NCBI RefSeq assembly: GCF_004323185.1
Contig: NZ_NAPS01000002.1
Coordinates: forward strand, 2,256,387-2,301,140
Source: Westiellopsis prolifica IICB1
Lineage (GTDB): Bacteria; Cyanobacteriota; Cyanobacteriia; Cyanobacteriales; Nostocaceae
Length of the DNA: 44,754 bases
Direction: 5' to 3'
Below, piece by piece: positions 7,971 to 15,948 of this stretch. The notes under the pieces were generated by a model that saw nothing but the letters and a program-made list of their open reading frames with translations, ran no database searches and was not told the DNA's origin. A program made the translations under genes and the position numbers. Each line of letters starts with the position of its first letter. Position 1 is the first letter of the stretch.

Positions 7971-8855
7971 ATGGGTAATCCCAAACAGGTAATGATGGGG
8001 GGATGGGAAAATCGGGCGGTGGGGAGACAAACCCTACACCCAAAACCTGTCACCCGCAATTACTTTTTTAGGAGTATTGGCAAAAAAATAATTCTTTTGT
8101 TGTTGCTATTTGCCTTTGTGATTGCAGATACACAATCCTCAGCATCTGCCGCAGAACTCCCAGAAATTCAGCGGCGGGGCTATTTAACGATTGCTGTCAA
8201 GAATAATTTGCGTCCCTTGGGATTTACAGATCAAAAAGAAAAAGGTAATCTTCAAGGTTTTGAGATTGACTTAGCGCAACAATTAGCAGCAGACTTACTT
8301 GGGAAAGCCAATGCTGTTAAACTCAAACCTGTAGCGAATCGCGATCGCCTCTCACAAGTTATAGATCATAAAGTTGATCTCACTATTGCCAGGGTGACAG
8401 CAACCGAATCACGCGCCCGCGTAGTGAGTTTAAGTATACCTTACTACTTTGATGGCACAAGATTAATTACCAAAAATACCTCTATACAGAAGCTAGGCGA
8501 CTTAGATAAACAGAAAATAGCCGTTCTCAAAAATTCTAGTACCATAGCTGATATTAAGTATTATTTGCCACAAGCAGATTTGGTAGGGGTGAATTCCTAT
8601 GCAGAAGGGCGATCGCTTTTAGAAAATAATACAGTAGTGGCTTTTGCTGCCGATACTAGCGTTCTGAGTGGCTGGGTGCAACAATATCCTCAATATCGGC
8701 TAGTACCAGTCAAACTATCAACCGAGCCTTTATCTGTAGTCATGCCCAAAGGATTGCAGTATGATGATCTGCGGCGTCAAGTAAATGGAGCGATCGCACG
8801 TTATTTGGAAAAAGGTTGGCTCCAGCAACGCGCTCAACACTGGGGTTTACCGTAA
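7971..8855 (+). CDS. Family-3 extracellular solute-binding protein
   Basis: 294 residues. After a ~35-residue polar leader there is a hydrophobic signal segment (KKIILLLLLFAFVIADTQSS) with a probable cleavage site near ASAAELPE. The mature part has the amino-acid-ABC-transporter binding protein (SBP_bac_3) pattern: GYLTIAVKNNLRPLGFTD, LQGFEIDLAQQLAADLLG, VDLTIARVTATESRARVVSLS and PYYFDGTRLI. It would bind a small polar solute in the periplasm. No permease or ATPase gene is adjacent. The DNA encoding the leader is G-rich and resembles the GGGGAT repeat DNA elsewhere, so the true start may be further downstream. Confidence 0.82.
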   Translation: MGNPKQVMMGGWENRAVGRQTLHPKPVTRNYFFRSIGKKIILLLLLFAFVIADTQSSASAAELPEIQRRGYLTIAVKNNLRPLGFTDQKEKGNLQGFEIDLAQQLAADLLGKANAVKLKPVANRDRLSQVIDHKVDLTIARVTATESRARVVSLSIPYYFDGTRLITKNTSIQKLGDLDKQKIAVLKNSSTIADIKYYLPQADLVGVNSYAEGRSLLENNTVVAFAADTSVLSGWVQQYPQYRLVPVKLSTEPLSVVMPKGLQYDDLRRQVNGAIARYLEKGWLQQRAQHWGLP

Positions 8856-8859
8856 AATG

Positions 8860-8935
8860 GTCATTTGTCATTGGTCAATGGTCAATGGTCAATAGTCAAT
8901 AGTTTTTTTACAATTGACTCTGGACACTTGACACT
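8860..8935. repeat. Heptamer short tandem repeat (GTCAATG-type)
   Basis: Successive ATGGTCA/ATAGTCA heptamers, then TTGACTCTGGACACTTGACACTTGACG. Such tandem heptamers are a hallmark of Nostocales intergenic DNA. Confidence 0.8.
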
Positions 8936-8996
8936 TGACGATCAACTGTAGCGAAGAAGTTGATAATAGATAAAGAAGATATTTTTAATAAAGGCA

Positions 8997-9521
8997 ATGG
9001 ATAACAATTTACCAGTTATTTATCTTGCAATTTTGGTGGGTATTCTCTTATTCACCTTTATCAATGTTGTTCCCCAGATTTTCAAAAATCGCAAGCTAGA
9101 AAGAAACTTTTCCCGCTTACGAAATAAGCTAGCAAAAGAAAAGGGAACGGCTCAAGAGTATTACGAATTAGCTAGTATTTATTCAGAAAAAAAAGTTTAT
9201 ACTCAAGCGGTGAGTCTGTTTCAAAAAGCTTTGAAAGCCGCAGAAGAAGAGGAAGAAGAAAATGTTGCTGTGATTTATAATGGCTTGGGTTTCGTTTATT
9301 TTGCTCAAGAACAATATGATTTAGCAATTCGTCAATACAAAGAAGCAGTGAAAACCAAACCTGATTATGTCACAGCATTAAATAATCTAGCTCATGCATA
9401 CGAGCGCAAAAATTTAACTGCTCAAGCACTACAAAGTTACGAAGAAGCACTCAAATACGATCCGAAAAATTCCACTGCTAAACGTCGCGCTGAATCTTTA
9501 CGGCGTTTGGTAGCTGCGTAA
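8997..9521 (+). CDS. ycf37: Photosystem I assembly protein Ycf37-like (TPR)
   Basis: 174 residues, close to Synechocystis Ycf37 in length and layout: one N-terminal membrane helix (IYLAILVGILLFTFINVVPQ, residues ~8-27), a basic linker, then three tetratricopeptide repeats from ~50 to 160 (EYYELASIYSEKKVYTQAVS; AVIYNGLGFVYFAQEQYDLA; VTALNNLAHAYERKNLTAQA). Ycf37 is a thylakoid-associated factor that helps photosystem I assembly or trimer stability. Assignment rests on architecture and remembered sequence, so a generic TPR protein is the alternative. A hairpin terminator follows immediately. Confidence 0.82.
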   Translation: MDNNLPVIYLAILVGILLFTFINVVPQIFKNRKLERNFSRLRNKLAKEKGTAQEYYELASIYSEKKVYTQAVSLFQKALKAAEEEEEENVAVIYNGLGFVYFAQEQYDLAIRQYKEAVKTKPDYVTALNNLAHAYERKNLTAQALQSYEEALKYDPKNSTAKRRAESLRRLVAA

Positions 9522-9526
9522 TTTAT

Positions 9527-9567
9527 AACCCCTCCCGCAAGCAAAGGAATGCTTGGGGATGGGGTTT
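9527..9567 (+). terminator. Terminator after ycf37
   Basis: Inverted repeat AACCCC(TCCC)GCAAGC ... GCTTGGGGATGGGGTT with a short loop, followed by TTTTTCC. It starts six bases after the ycf37 stop. The T-run suits the plus strand. Confidence 0.75.
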
Positions 9568-9570
9568 TTC

Positions 9571-9774
9571 CTATTTCTTATTCTTATCTTCTAGGTTCTC
9601 AGTTTTTTGCAGTATGGGGATGCACTGGTTAATTATCCAAATTAAGACTTCGATGGGTGCGTCTCCTTGTTGAATACGGTTTTCAGCTTGGATACCGACA
9701 AATAAGATTTTCAGGACTAGTAATAAAGTGATAATTTTCTGATTTAGGCTGGAAGTTTGTTTCTTTGTAGTCAT
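9571..9774 (-). CDS. Small hypothetical membrane protein
   Basis: 67 residues with one hydrophobic segment (KIITLLLVLKILFVGIQAE, about residues 13-31) and a second amphipathic helix (APIEVLIWIINQCIPILQKT). No family recognised. It is plausible as a gene because the protein has natural composition and starts at an ATG, but no clear ribosome-binding site precedes it. It lies convergent to ycf37, and the inverted repeat TTGACCTC/GAGGTCAA (9779-9808) sits directly upstream. It could be spurious. Confidence 0.4.
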   Translation of the reverse strand: MTTKKQTSSLNQKIITLLLVLKILFVGIQAENRIQQGDAPIEVLIWIINQCIPILQKTENLEDKNKK

Positions 9775-9778
9775 TTAT

Positions 9779-9819
9779 TTGACCTCATGTTTTTATTTAC
9801 GAGGTCAATTGTTTTTTTG
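9779..9819 (+). terminator. Hairpin with T-tract between ycf37 and the NACHT gene
   Basis: Stem TTGACCTC (9779-9786) / GAGGTCAA (9801-9808) with a 14-base loop, followed by TTGTTTTTTTGG. It looks like an intrinsic terminator on the plus strand, insulating the NACHT gene from upstream transcription. Confidence 0.5.
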
Positions 9820-9838
9820 GGTATTTCCCCAGACACAT

Positions 9839-9890
9839 TCCCCACGTAATGTCTATAATGCTTGTATCATCAAGCGTTGCAGCGTGGGGA
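9839..9890. promoter_or_regulatory. Two-tier inverted repeat over a TATAAT box
   Basis: Outer arms TCCCCACG (9839-9846) and CGTGGGGA (9883-9890) enclose inner arms GCTTG (9860-9864) and CAAGC (9871-9875). A TATAAT sits at 9854-9859, between the outer left arm and the inner stem. The element lies 55 bases before the NACHT ATG and could be its promoter with an overlapping operator, or a structured leader. Confidence 0.45.
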
Positions 9891-9944
9891 AGTTTGTTTG
9901 TTTGGGCAATTTAATTTTCTTAAGATTCTCTTTATATTTGACCG

Positions 9945-12443
9945 ATGGTAAGAAATATTCGTTGGGATGAGTCAGTTTTAAAGAATATTCTAAGTTTGGT
10001 AGATGCTTTACTTTTATTAGCGGAACAACAACCAGAAAACTTACAACCAAAACCCCAGATCTATGTTTATTGGGAAGATGATAAACTGCGAGTTACAGGA
10101 TATGAAACCAAACAGACAAGTAAAAAAAGAGCCAAAACAGTTGAAGTTGGTACAACACAGAAACACCTACTGAACTTACTTAAAAAAGTAGACAAAAGCT
10201 TAATACTCCCTCGGCGCAAACAGAAATCTGGTAGCAGTGACTCAGAAAGAAAATTGCGGGAAGTACAGTATTTTTTTGACAGTCTCAAAGAATTGGAATT
10301 GTTAAAAGTACATAAACAAAGTAGAGGCTATTGGATATTTACAATAGCCCTAAAACATCAAACAGCCACAAGGGAAGAAAATTTGGAGGTGGTAAAGCAG
10401 AAGTGGAAGAAACATCCAAAAACGAATTCTCCACAAATTTCCCAAACCCCACTTCAAATAATAGATGACACCATCGATTGGCGGGAAGTCTGTCGCCAAC
10501 CATTGGAAAAGCACAAGCAACTAACTTCCAAACAATTGATGTGTGCAGATGCAATGGTATTTGATATCGATAAACTTCACGTACCTTTGGCATTAATTGA
10601 ACGCAAAGAGCCTGATAAACGCAGTGGCGATGATAACACTGCATCTTCGCGGTTATATCAACCAGAATACGAAGAACGGGAAAAGTTTGAGTACAAAGAA
10701 TTTCTTAGCAAAGTTCTACAATCACAGCAAAGCCACAAAATTGCCATTATTGGCGAACCAGGCGCAGGTAAAACGACGCTGTTGCAACGCATCGCCTTTT
10801 GGATTTTGGATCAAAACGATAATTTACCAATTTTTATAAGCTTGGGTAATTTGGGGAATTCTGCACCAAAATTCCAAGATATTCTCAATAATTGGTTAGA
10901 GGATATTTTAGGTAGCGAAGCAAAGAAGAGACAAGCTGAATTTGAAAAGCTGTTGAGTGATGGTAAGGTGTGGCTGCTGCTGGATGGCGTAGATGAAATG
11001 GCAGCTGACAGAAATCCTCTGAAATTTATTGATACATGGATACCAAATTGGTGTCAACGTTGTCGCGTTGTCTTAACTTGTCGATTGAATGTCTGGGAAG
11101 CAAACCCTTATGCACTCAATGCTTTTCAAACCTACCGCACGTTGCAGTTTAGCCAAGAGAAAGTTGAGGACTTTATCAAGGCTTGCTTTAAAAACCCCAA
11201 CGATGCACAACAATTGCAGCAAGCGTTAAATCAACCAGGGAAAGAAAGAATTAAAGATTTAGTTAAAAACCCTTTGCGCTTGACGCTGTTATGTTCCACT
11301 TGGCATTTACGCGATGGTAAGTTACCCAATACAAAAGCAGAACTTTATCAAATGTATGTGGATAAATTTTATGATTGGAAAAAAGATGAATTTCCTACAA
11401 CATCCCAACAAAGAAAGCAACTTAACGCCAAGCTGGGAAAGTTAGCACTAAAGGCAATTGATCAGAAAGAGAAGCGATTTTGTTTGCAAAAGAAATTTAT
11501 TGAAGATGTATTTGATGATGATTCACTGTTTGATTTGGCAGTTAATAAGCTTGCTTGGTTAAATCAAGTTGGGGTAGATGCGAAGAATCCAAATGAGCCT
11601 GTTTATGCTTTTTACCATCCCACGTTTCAGGAATATTTTGTAGCACATTGGTTTATGCAGCACCAAGATTTTCGGAGGCTTTCCCGTAATGTTTATCAGC
11701 CACATTGGCGTGAAGTGTTTTTGCTGACTGTAGGTATGTTGTCGGATTCTGTCTGGGAAAAGCTATTGAAGCTAATTCAACAACAGATTAATGCCTCAAT
11801 CAAGAATAATAATAAACTCCAGGAATTTCTAACCTGTGTACAGCATAAAGCCCATTCAATGAGTAATGGAAGATACAAACCTGCTGCTGTGCGTGCATTT
11901 TACTTTTACTTGGCTCGTCTGGAATTTAGTTGTATCCAAGAACTTATCCACCCCAATAGAAACATCCTTGCCTATGAGATTGATCCTAACTTCAGACGGG
12001 ATATGTCTAGTGGTTATGAACAATGTAGTGATTTCAAGTTCATCTTCAGCCTCCCAAATGATATTGCTCTTGACATTGCTCTTGCGCTTGTCTTTGACGG
12101 TGATATTGCCCTTGTATACGCTCTTCAAGTTATTAAACTTATCTTTGAATTAGAACTTACTCCTCAGTTTCAACTTGAACTACAGTTCCTAGAGAGTTTG
12201 CTACCTTCTCAATTTAAAGATTGGGACAAAGAAAATTGGCATACGTGGTTGAAGTATTTGCACAACACGATGATTGAACATCGCAAAATTGGGCATGACT
12301 GGCAGTTTACTAAAGCTCAGGAGGCTTTGTTACAGCAGTATTATGACGCAAACAAGCTGTTACTAGACTGCTTGAATGAAAGCAAGATCAGTTCAGAAGT
12401 TAGGCAAGAAATTGAAGGTACACTGCTTTTTACAACAGCTTAA
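9945..12443 (+). CDS. NACHT-domain NTPase, possible defence protein
   Basis: 832 residues. Residues 1-~160 form an N-terminal module whose end looks winged-helix-like (FDSLKELELLKVHKQSRGYW then ENLEVVKQKWKKHP). A linker (DWREVCRQPLEKHKQLTSKQ) leads to the NACHT ATPase: Walker A GEPGAGKTT at 270-278, Walker B WLLLDGVDE at 343-351, and a sensor-like VVLTCRLN. Then follow the helical STAND region (NPLRLTLLCSTWHLRDGKLP), the YAFYHPTFQEYFVAHWFMQH motif and a helical C-terminal region. NACHT proteins act as regulated switches, and many bacterial ones are anti-phage. No effector domain is recognisable, so effector and trigger are unknown. It is a single gene with its own likely promoter. Confidence 0.85.
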   Translation: MVRNIRWDESVLKNILSLVDALLLLAEQQPENLQPKPQIYVYWEDDKLRVTGYETKQTSKKRAKTVEVGTTQKHLLNLLKKVDKSLILPRRKQKSGSSDSERKLREVQYFFDSLKELELLKVHKQSRGYWIFTIALKHQTATREENLEVVKQKWKKHPKTNSPQISQTPLQIIDDTIDWREVCRQPLEKHKQLTSKQLMCADAMVFDIDKLHVPLALIERKEPDKRSGDDNTASSRLYQPEYEEREKFEYKEFLSKVLQSQQSHKIAIIGEPGAGKTTLLQRIAFWILDQNDNLPIFISLGNLGNSAPKFQDILNNWLEDILGSEAKKRQAEFEKLLSDGKVWLLLDGVDEMAADRNPLKFIDTWIPNWCQRCRVVLTCRLNVWEANPYALNAFQTYRTLQFSQEKVEDFIKACFKNPNDAQQLQQALNQPGKERIKDLVKNPLRLTLLCSTWHLRDGKLPNTKAELYQMYVDKFYDWKKDEFPTTSQQRKQLNAKLGKLALKAIDQKEKRFCLQKKFIEDVFDDDSLFDLAVNKLAWLNQVGVDAKNPNEPVYAFYHPTFQEYFVAHWFMQHQDFRRLSRNVYQPHWREVFLLTVGMLSDSVWEKLLKLIQQQINASIKNNNKLQEFLTCVQHKAHSMSNGRYKPAAVRAFYFYLARLEFSCIQELIHPNRNILAYEIDPNFRRDMSSGYEQCSDFKFIFSLPNDIALDIALALVFDGDIALVYALQVIKLIFELELTPQFQLELQFLESLLPSQFKDWDKENWHTWLKYLHNTMIEHRKIGHDWQFTKAQEALLQQYYDANKLLLDCLNESKISSEVRQEIEGTLLFTTA

Positions 12444-12748
12444 TTATCAAAATTTGTCGCGATCGCCAGCAACTCGCCATCATTACCTTGCAAGTTCCCA
12501 AATACTAAGGAATTTACCAAAACGTTAATTTTTATTGAACTTTAGCAACACTAATGTTGTTTTAGTAGAGCATCCAATCCCAATCAGCAACAACGTTTCA
12601 AGCTTTATTAGGGGATGTAAACTTACAAGAAGCCAACTACTGTCAGGCTAGAACATTTGAGAGAATCAAAAACGATTTAATAATTTAGACGCAAAAGTCC
12701 ACCCCTTATTCGGACACGCCTGGTTTAATGTAAACGGAGAACACTATT
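12444..12748 (+). other. Spacer before chlB with a possible gene remnant
   Basis: 305 bases without an intact gene. One frame around 12575-12689 reads FQALLGDVNLQEANYCQART then FERIKNDLII and a stop, with normal amino-acid composition but no usable start (upstream stops). This suggests the tail of a decayed gene of unknown family. The last 20 bases carry the chlB ribosome-binding site (CGGAGAAC before ATG). Confidence 0.35.
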
Positions 12749-14275
12749 ATGAAATTGGCTTACTGGATGTATGCAGGCCCAGCCCATATCGGCACTCTGC
12801 GGGTTGCCAGTTCTTTTAAAAACGTTCATGCTATCATGCACGCACCACTGGGCGATGACTACTTTAACGTCATGCGCTCGATGCTGGAACGGGAACGGGA
12901 CTTTACCCCAGTAACTGCTAGTGTTGTGGATCGCAACGTTTTGGCGCGTGGTTCCCAAGAAAAGGTGGTAGACAACATCACCCGCAAGGATAAAGAAGAA
13001 ACTCCAGACTTAATCGTTCTTACCCCCACCTGCACTTCTAGTATTCTGCAAGAAGATTTGCAAAACTTCGTCGAACGGGCGCAGTTGGAAGCCAAAGGCG
13101 ATGTGATGCTGGCGGATGTGAACCACTATCGCGTCAACGAATTGCAAGCAGCCGATCGCACTCTGCATCAAATTGTTCAGTTCTACATCGAAAAAGCTCG
13201 TAAAAAAGGCGAACTTCCAGAAGGTAAAACCGAAAAGCCCTCTGTTAATATCATCGGTATTTCTACTCTCGGCTTCCACAACCAGCACGACTGCACCGAG
13301 TTGAAACGGTTGATGGCAGACTTAGGAATTGAGGTAAATGCTGCTATTCCTGAAGGTGCTTCGGTTCACGAGTTGAAAAACTTACCTCGCGCTTGGTTCA
13401 ACCTCTGTCCTTACCGCGAACTCGGCTTAATGGCAGCTCGTTACCTCGAAGCAGAATTCGGGATGCCCTACGTAGACATCACGCCTATGGGTGTAGTTGA
13501 AACTGCTCGTTGCATCCGTAAAATTAAGCAGATTGTTAATGCCCAAGGCGCTGATGTTGAATACGAAGACTTCATCAACGAGCAAACCTTGCATGTATCC
13601 CAAGCTGCTTGGTTCTCCCGTTCCATCGACTGTCAAAACTTAACAGGTAAAAAAGCGGTCGTCTTTGGTGATAATACCCACGCTGCCGCTATGACCAAGA
13701 TTTTAGCGCGGGAAATGGGCATTCACGTTGTTTGGGCTGGAACTTATTGCAAATATGATGCTGATTGGTTCCGGGAACAAGTCAGCGAATACTGTGATGA
13801 AGTCATTATTACTGATGATCACGGTCAAATTGGGGATGCGATCGCTCGTGTCGAACCCTCTGCTATTTTCGGTACACAAATGGAACGCCATGTTGGTAAG
13901 CGTCTGAATATCCCCTGCGGTGTGATTGCTGCACCTATCCATATCCAGAACTTTCCTATTGGTTACAAACCATTTATGGGTTACGAAGGTACTAACCAAA
14001 TTGCCGACTTGGTCTACAACTCCTTTACACTGGGAATGGAAGATCATTTGTTAGAAATCTTTGGTGGACACGATACAAAAGAAGTAATTACTAAGGGTAT
14101 ATCTGCGGAATCTGACCTCAACTGGACTAAAGATGGTGTCGCAGAATTGAATAAAATTCCCGGTTTTGTTCGTGGTAAAGTGAAGCGCAACACCGAGAAA
14201 TTTGCTCGTGAGCGAGGTATTAAGGATATCACTGTTGAAGTGCTGTATGCTGCGAAGGAAGCTGTAGGAGCATAG
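12749..14275 (+). CDS. chlB: Light-independent protochlorophyllide reductase subunit B
   Basis: 508 residues, full length. ChlB pairs with ChlN to form the NB component of the dark-operative protochlorophyllide reductase, which uses electrons from ChlL to reduce protochlorophyllide to chlorophyllide without light. Recognisable segments are [20 protein letters not shown], Asp36 in [11 protein letters not shown] (an unusual ligand of the NB iron-sulfur cluster in this family), [16 protein letters not shown] and [18 protein letters not shown]. The C-terminal domain matches the family ([20 protein letters not shown]). The start is supported by GGAGA seven bases upstream. chlL and chlN are not in this window. 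Confidence 0.98.
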   Translation: MKLAYWMYAGPAHIGTLRVASSFKNVHAIMHAPLGDDYFNVMRSMLERERDFTPVTASVVDRNVLARGSQEKVVDNITRKDKEETPDLIVLTPTCTSSILQEDLQNFVERAQLEAKGDVMLADVNHYRVNELQAADRTLHQIVQFYIEKARKKGELPEGKTEKPSVNIIGISTLGFHNQHDCTELKRLMADLGIEVNAAIPEGASVHELKNLPRAWFNLCPYRELGLMAARYLEAEFGMPYVDITPMGVVETARCIRKIKQIVNAQGADVEYEDFINEQTLHVSQAAWFSRSIDCQNLTGKKAVVFGDNTHAAAMTKILAREMGIHVVWAGTYCKYDADWFREQVSEYCDEVIITDDHGQIGDAIARVEPSAIFGTQMERHVGKRLNIPCGVIAAPIHIQNFPIGYKPFMGYEGTNQIADLVYNSFTLGMEDHLLEIFGGHDTKEVITKGISAESDLNWTKDGVAELNKIPGFVRGKVKRNTEKFARERGIKDITVEVLYAAKEAVGA

Positions 14276-14316
14276 TTATATAGTTAGGTTTCAGCTTCAA
14301 GCTAGGTATGATCACA

Positions 14317-14349
14317 AAGTGTTTCCTAATTGGAAACACTTTTATTATT
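14317..14349 (+). terminator. Terminator after chlB
   Basis: Perfect 10-bp stem AAGTGTTTCC / GGAAACACTT with a 5-base loop (TAATT), followed by TTATTATT. It lies 41 bases after the chlB stop. Confidence 0.85.
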
Positions 14350-14382
14350 CGTATTATTTAACTAATTTGAAAATAGAAATTT

Positions 14383-14670
14383 ATGAGCAGTAACCAATCA
14401 CCTAACAGTTCTAATCAAAATAGACTATACACAAGATTAATTACTATTCTAAGAATACTTCAGTTTGTCGGCTATTTCATTGTAATTGTTTCTTTTGTTA
14501 TACAATTTTCATTTTTTCGATCTTTGAGTTTTCAATCATATAATGGTGCAATTTTATTAGGAGCCTTACTTTATTTAGTAATTAGTTGTATAATGGTATA
14601 TATTTTTACAGAAGTATTAATAGCAATTATTGATCTCTTAAGTCGTATAGAAAAAAATACAAGACCCTAA
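14383..14670 (+). CDS. Hypothetical two-helix membrane protein
   Basis: 95 residues. A polar Asn/Ser-rich N-terminus (SSNQSPNSSNQNRLYTRLIT) is followed by two hydrophobic segments, about 26-46 (LQFVGYFIVIVSFVIQFSFF) and 57-82 (ILLGALLYLVISCIMVYIFT). The C-terminal tail LLSRIEKNTRP is short and polar. No known domain; the layout resembles DUF4282-like small membrane proteins, but the match is not strong enough to name. It is AT-rich compared with neighbouring chlB and lies between the chlB terminator and a mobile repeat. Confidence 0.55.
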   Translation: MSSNQSPNSSNQNRLYTRLITILRILQFVGYFIVIVSFVIQFSFFRSLSFQSYNGAILLGALLYLVISCIMVYIFTEVLIAIIDLLSRIEKNTRP

Positions 14671-14736
14671 ATAATAAGTGGACTTGATATGAGAGCGATC
14701 GCACCTACCAAGCGATCAAATTCGAGCTAGTTTAGT

Positions 14737-14882
14737 TAAGCTGTTATGCATTTAAATTGTATATTTTGCGATCAGGTTGTCAAAAGTCAAGAGTCCAGAG
14801 TCAAAGACTAGTTTGGACTTTGGACTGTTGACCCTGGACAGTCCTAACGCAAGAATATTTAATCTAAGCGCACATCAGCTTA
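14737..14882 (+). mobile_element. 146-bp inverted-repeat element (MITE), copy 1
   Basis: It begins TAAGCTGTTATGCATTTAAA and ends GCGCACATCAGCTTA, so the ends form an imperfect inverted repeat of about 34 bp (TAAGCTG.../...CAGCTTA, then Tn-like ...TTTTGCG/CGCAAGAA...). The interior repeats GTCCAGAGTCAAAGACTAG-type sequence in inverted form. It encodes nothing. A second copy with only about five differences is at 24102-24247. The TA at each end would fit a TA target duplication as made by IS630/Tc1-type transposases (inference). Confidence 0.85.
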
Positions 14883-15065
14883 GGATCATGTTTGAGCAAA
14901 TCGCCATGAGTGCGATCGCAAACCCTGAATCGGGTGCTTTTGGAAACGCTTGTATAACGTTGGAAATTTCTTAATTTAGCATTTTTACTGATTATCTTCA
15001 CAACTTCCTCAACTTTTATTCCTAAATTTAAAGAGTAGGGTAGTTTGAAAAAGACATCATAATCA
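14883..15065. other. Leader of the CHAT operon
   Basis: 183 AT-rich bases between the inverted-repeat element and the CHAT gene. No convincing Shine-Dalgarno precedes the ATG at 15066, and no clear sigma-70 promoter was found; the operon promoter probably lies here. One HIP1 octamer is present. Confidence 0.3.
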
Positions 15066-15929
15066 ATGACAATTAAGACAATCTTATTTCTGGCAGCCAA
15101 TCCGCTAGATACGACACATCTGCGTTTAGATCAAGAGTTCCGAGAAATCCAGGTAGAGCTAGAGCGGACTAAACAACGAGAGCAATTTAAACTAGAACAG
15201 CGTTGGGCTGTGCGGTCAAAGGATATCCAAAGAGCAATGCTGGATTTGAACCCGCAAATTATTCACTTTGCAGGACATGGAGCGGGAGAAAAGGGGTTAG
15301 CCTTTGAGGATGAAAGCGGATATGCCAAGTTAATAGATGGAGACACTTTAGCAAGCTTGTTTGAGCTGTTTGCTCGTAGTCTGGAGTGCATTGTGCTTAA
15401 CGGCTGCTACACACAGATACAAGCAGAAGCGATCGCCCAACACATTCCCTATGTTGTTGGTATGGATAAGGCAATTGGGGATAAAGCAGCAATTGAATTT
15501 GCTGCTGGCTTTTACAGTGCATTAGGTGCAGGAAAGTCCTATGAATTTGCTTACAAGATGGGACGTGTTGCTATTAAGCTTGAAGGAATTCCAGAAGATT
15601 TAACACCTCAATTACTGATAGGAAAAGGCGTGCCACTGCCACCAGAAGAAGATATTCAATTAACTGGAAATCAAAGGGCAGAATTTAGAGTTGCTCTTGT
15701 CAATGCTTATGATGAAGGCAGCATGAGAATGATGCTGAATGAGAAGCTAAACATTAATTACGATCAAGAAATTCCACAAGGGCATAATTATCAAGAAACA
15801 ATTTTTAACTTAATTAGGTATTTTGAGCAACTAGGACAAGTTATTGATTTGTTAGAATCTGCCTCTCAAAATCGACCTCGTAATTCACAACTCAAAAACT
15901 TTTATCAATCTATTATTTTAACTAAATAA
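15066..15929 (+). CDS. CHAT-domain caspase-like protease with C-terminal EAD1
   Basis: 287 residues. Residues ~1-190 are a CHAT domain (caspase-like, clan CD): FLAANPLDTTHLRLDQEFRE at the start, HFAGHG with catalytic His71, and VLNGCYT with catalytic Cys114, followed by VVGMDKAIGDKAAIEFAAGF and a Y...A segment. Residues ~210-285 are an effector-associated domain of the EAD1 type (EFRVALVNAYDEGSMRMMLN ... IFNLIRYFEQLGQVIDLLES). EAD1 domains are thought to tether effectors to STAND switches by like-with-like contacts. First gene of a three-gene operon; the next starts 19 bases on. Both catalytic residues are present, so an active protease is expected. Confidence 0.88.
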   Translation: MTIKTILFLAANPLDTTHLRLDQEFREIQVELERTKQREQFKLEQRWAVRSKDIQRAMLDLNPQIIHFAGHGAGEKGLAFEDESGYAKLIDGDTLASLFELFARSLECIVLNGCYTQIQAEAIAQHIPYVVGMDKAIGDKAAIEFAAGFYSALGAGKSYEFAYKMGRVAIKLEGIPEDLTPQLLIGKGVPLPPEEDIQLTGNQRAEFRVALVNAYDEGSMRMMLNEKLNINYDQEIPQGHNYQETIFNLIRYFEQLGQVIDLLESASQNRPRNSQLKNFYQSIILTK

Positions 15930-15948
15930 TTTACAGTGGGAGGTAGAT

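Noticed and set aside
14777-14974. 65-codon ORF
   Set aside because: More than half is the non-coding interior and right end of the 146-bp inverted-repeat element.
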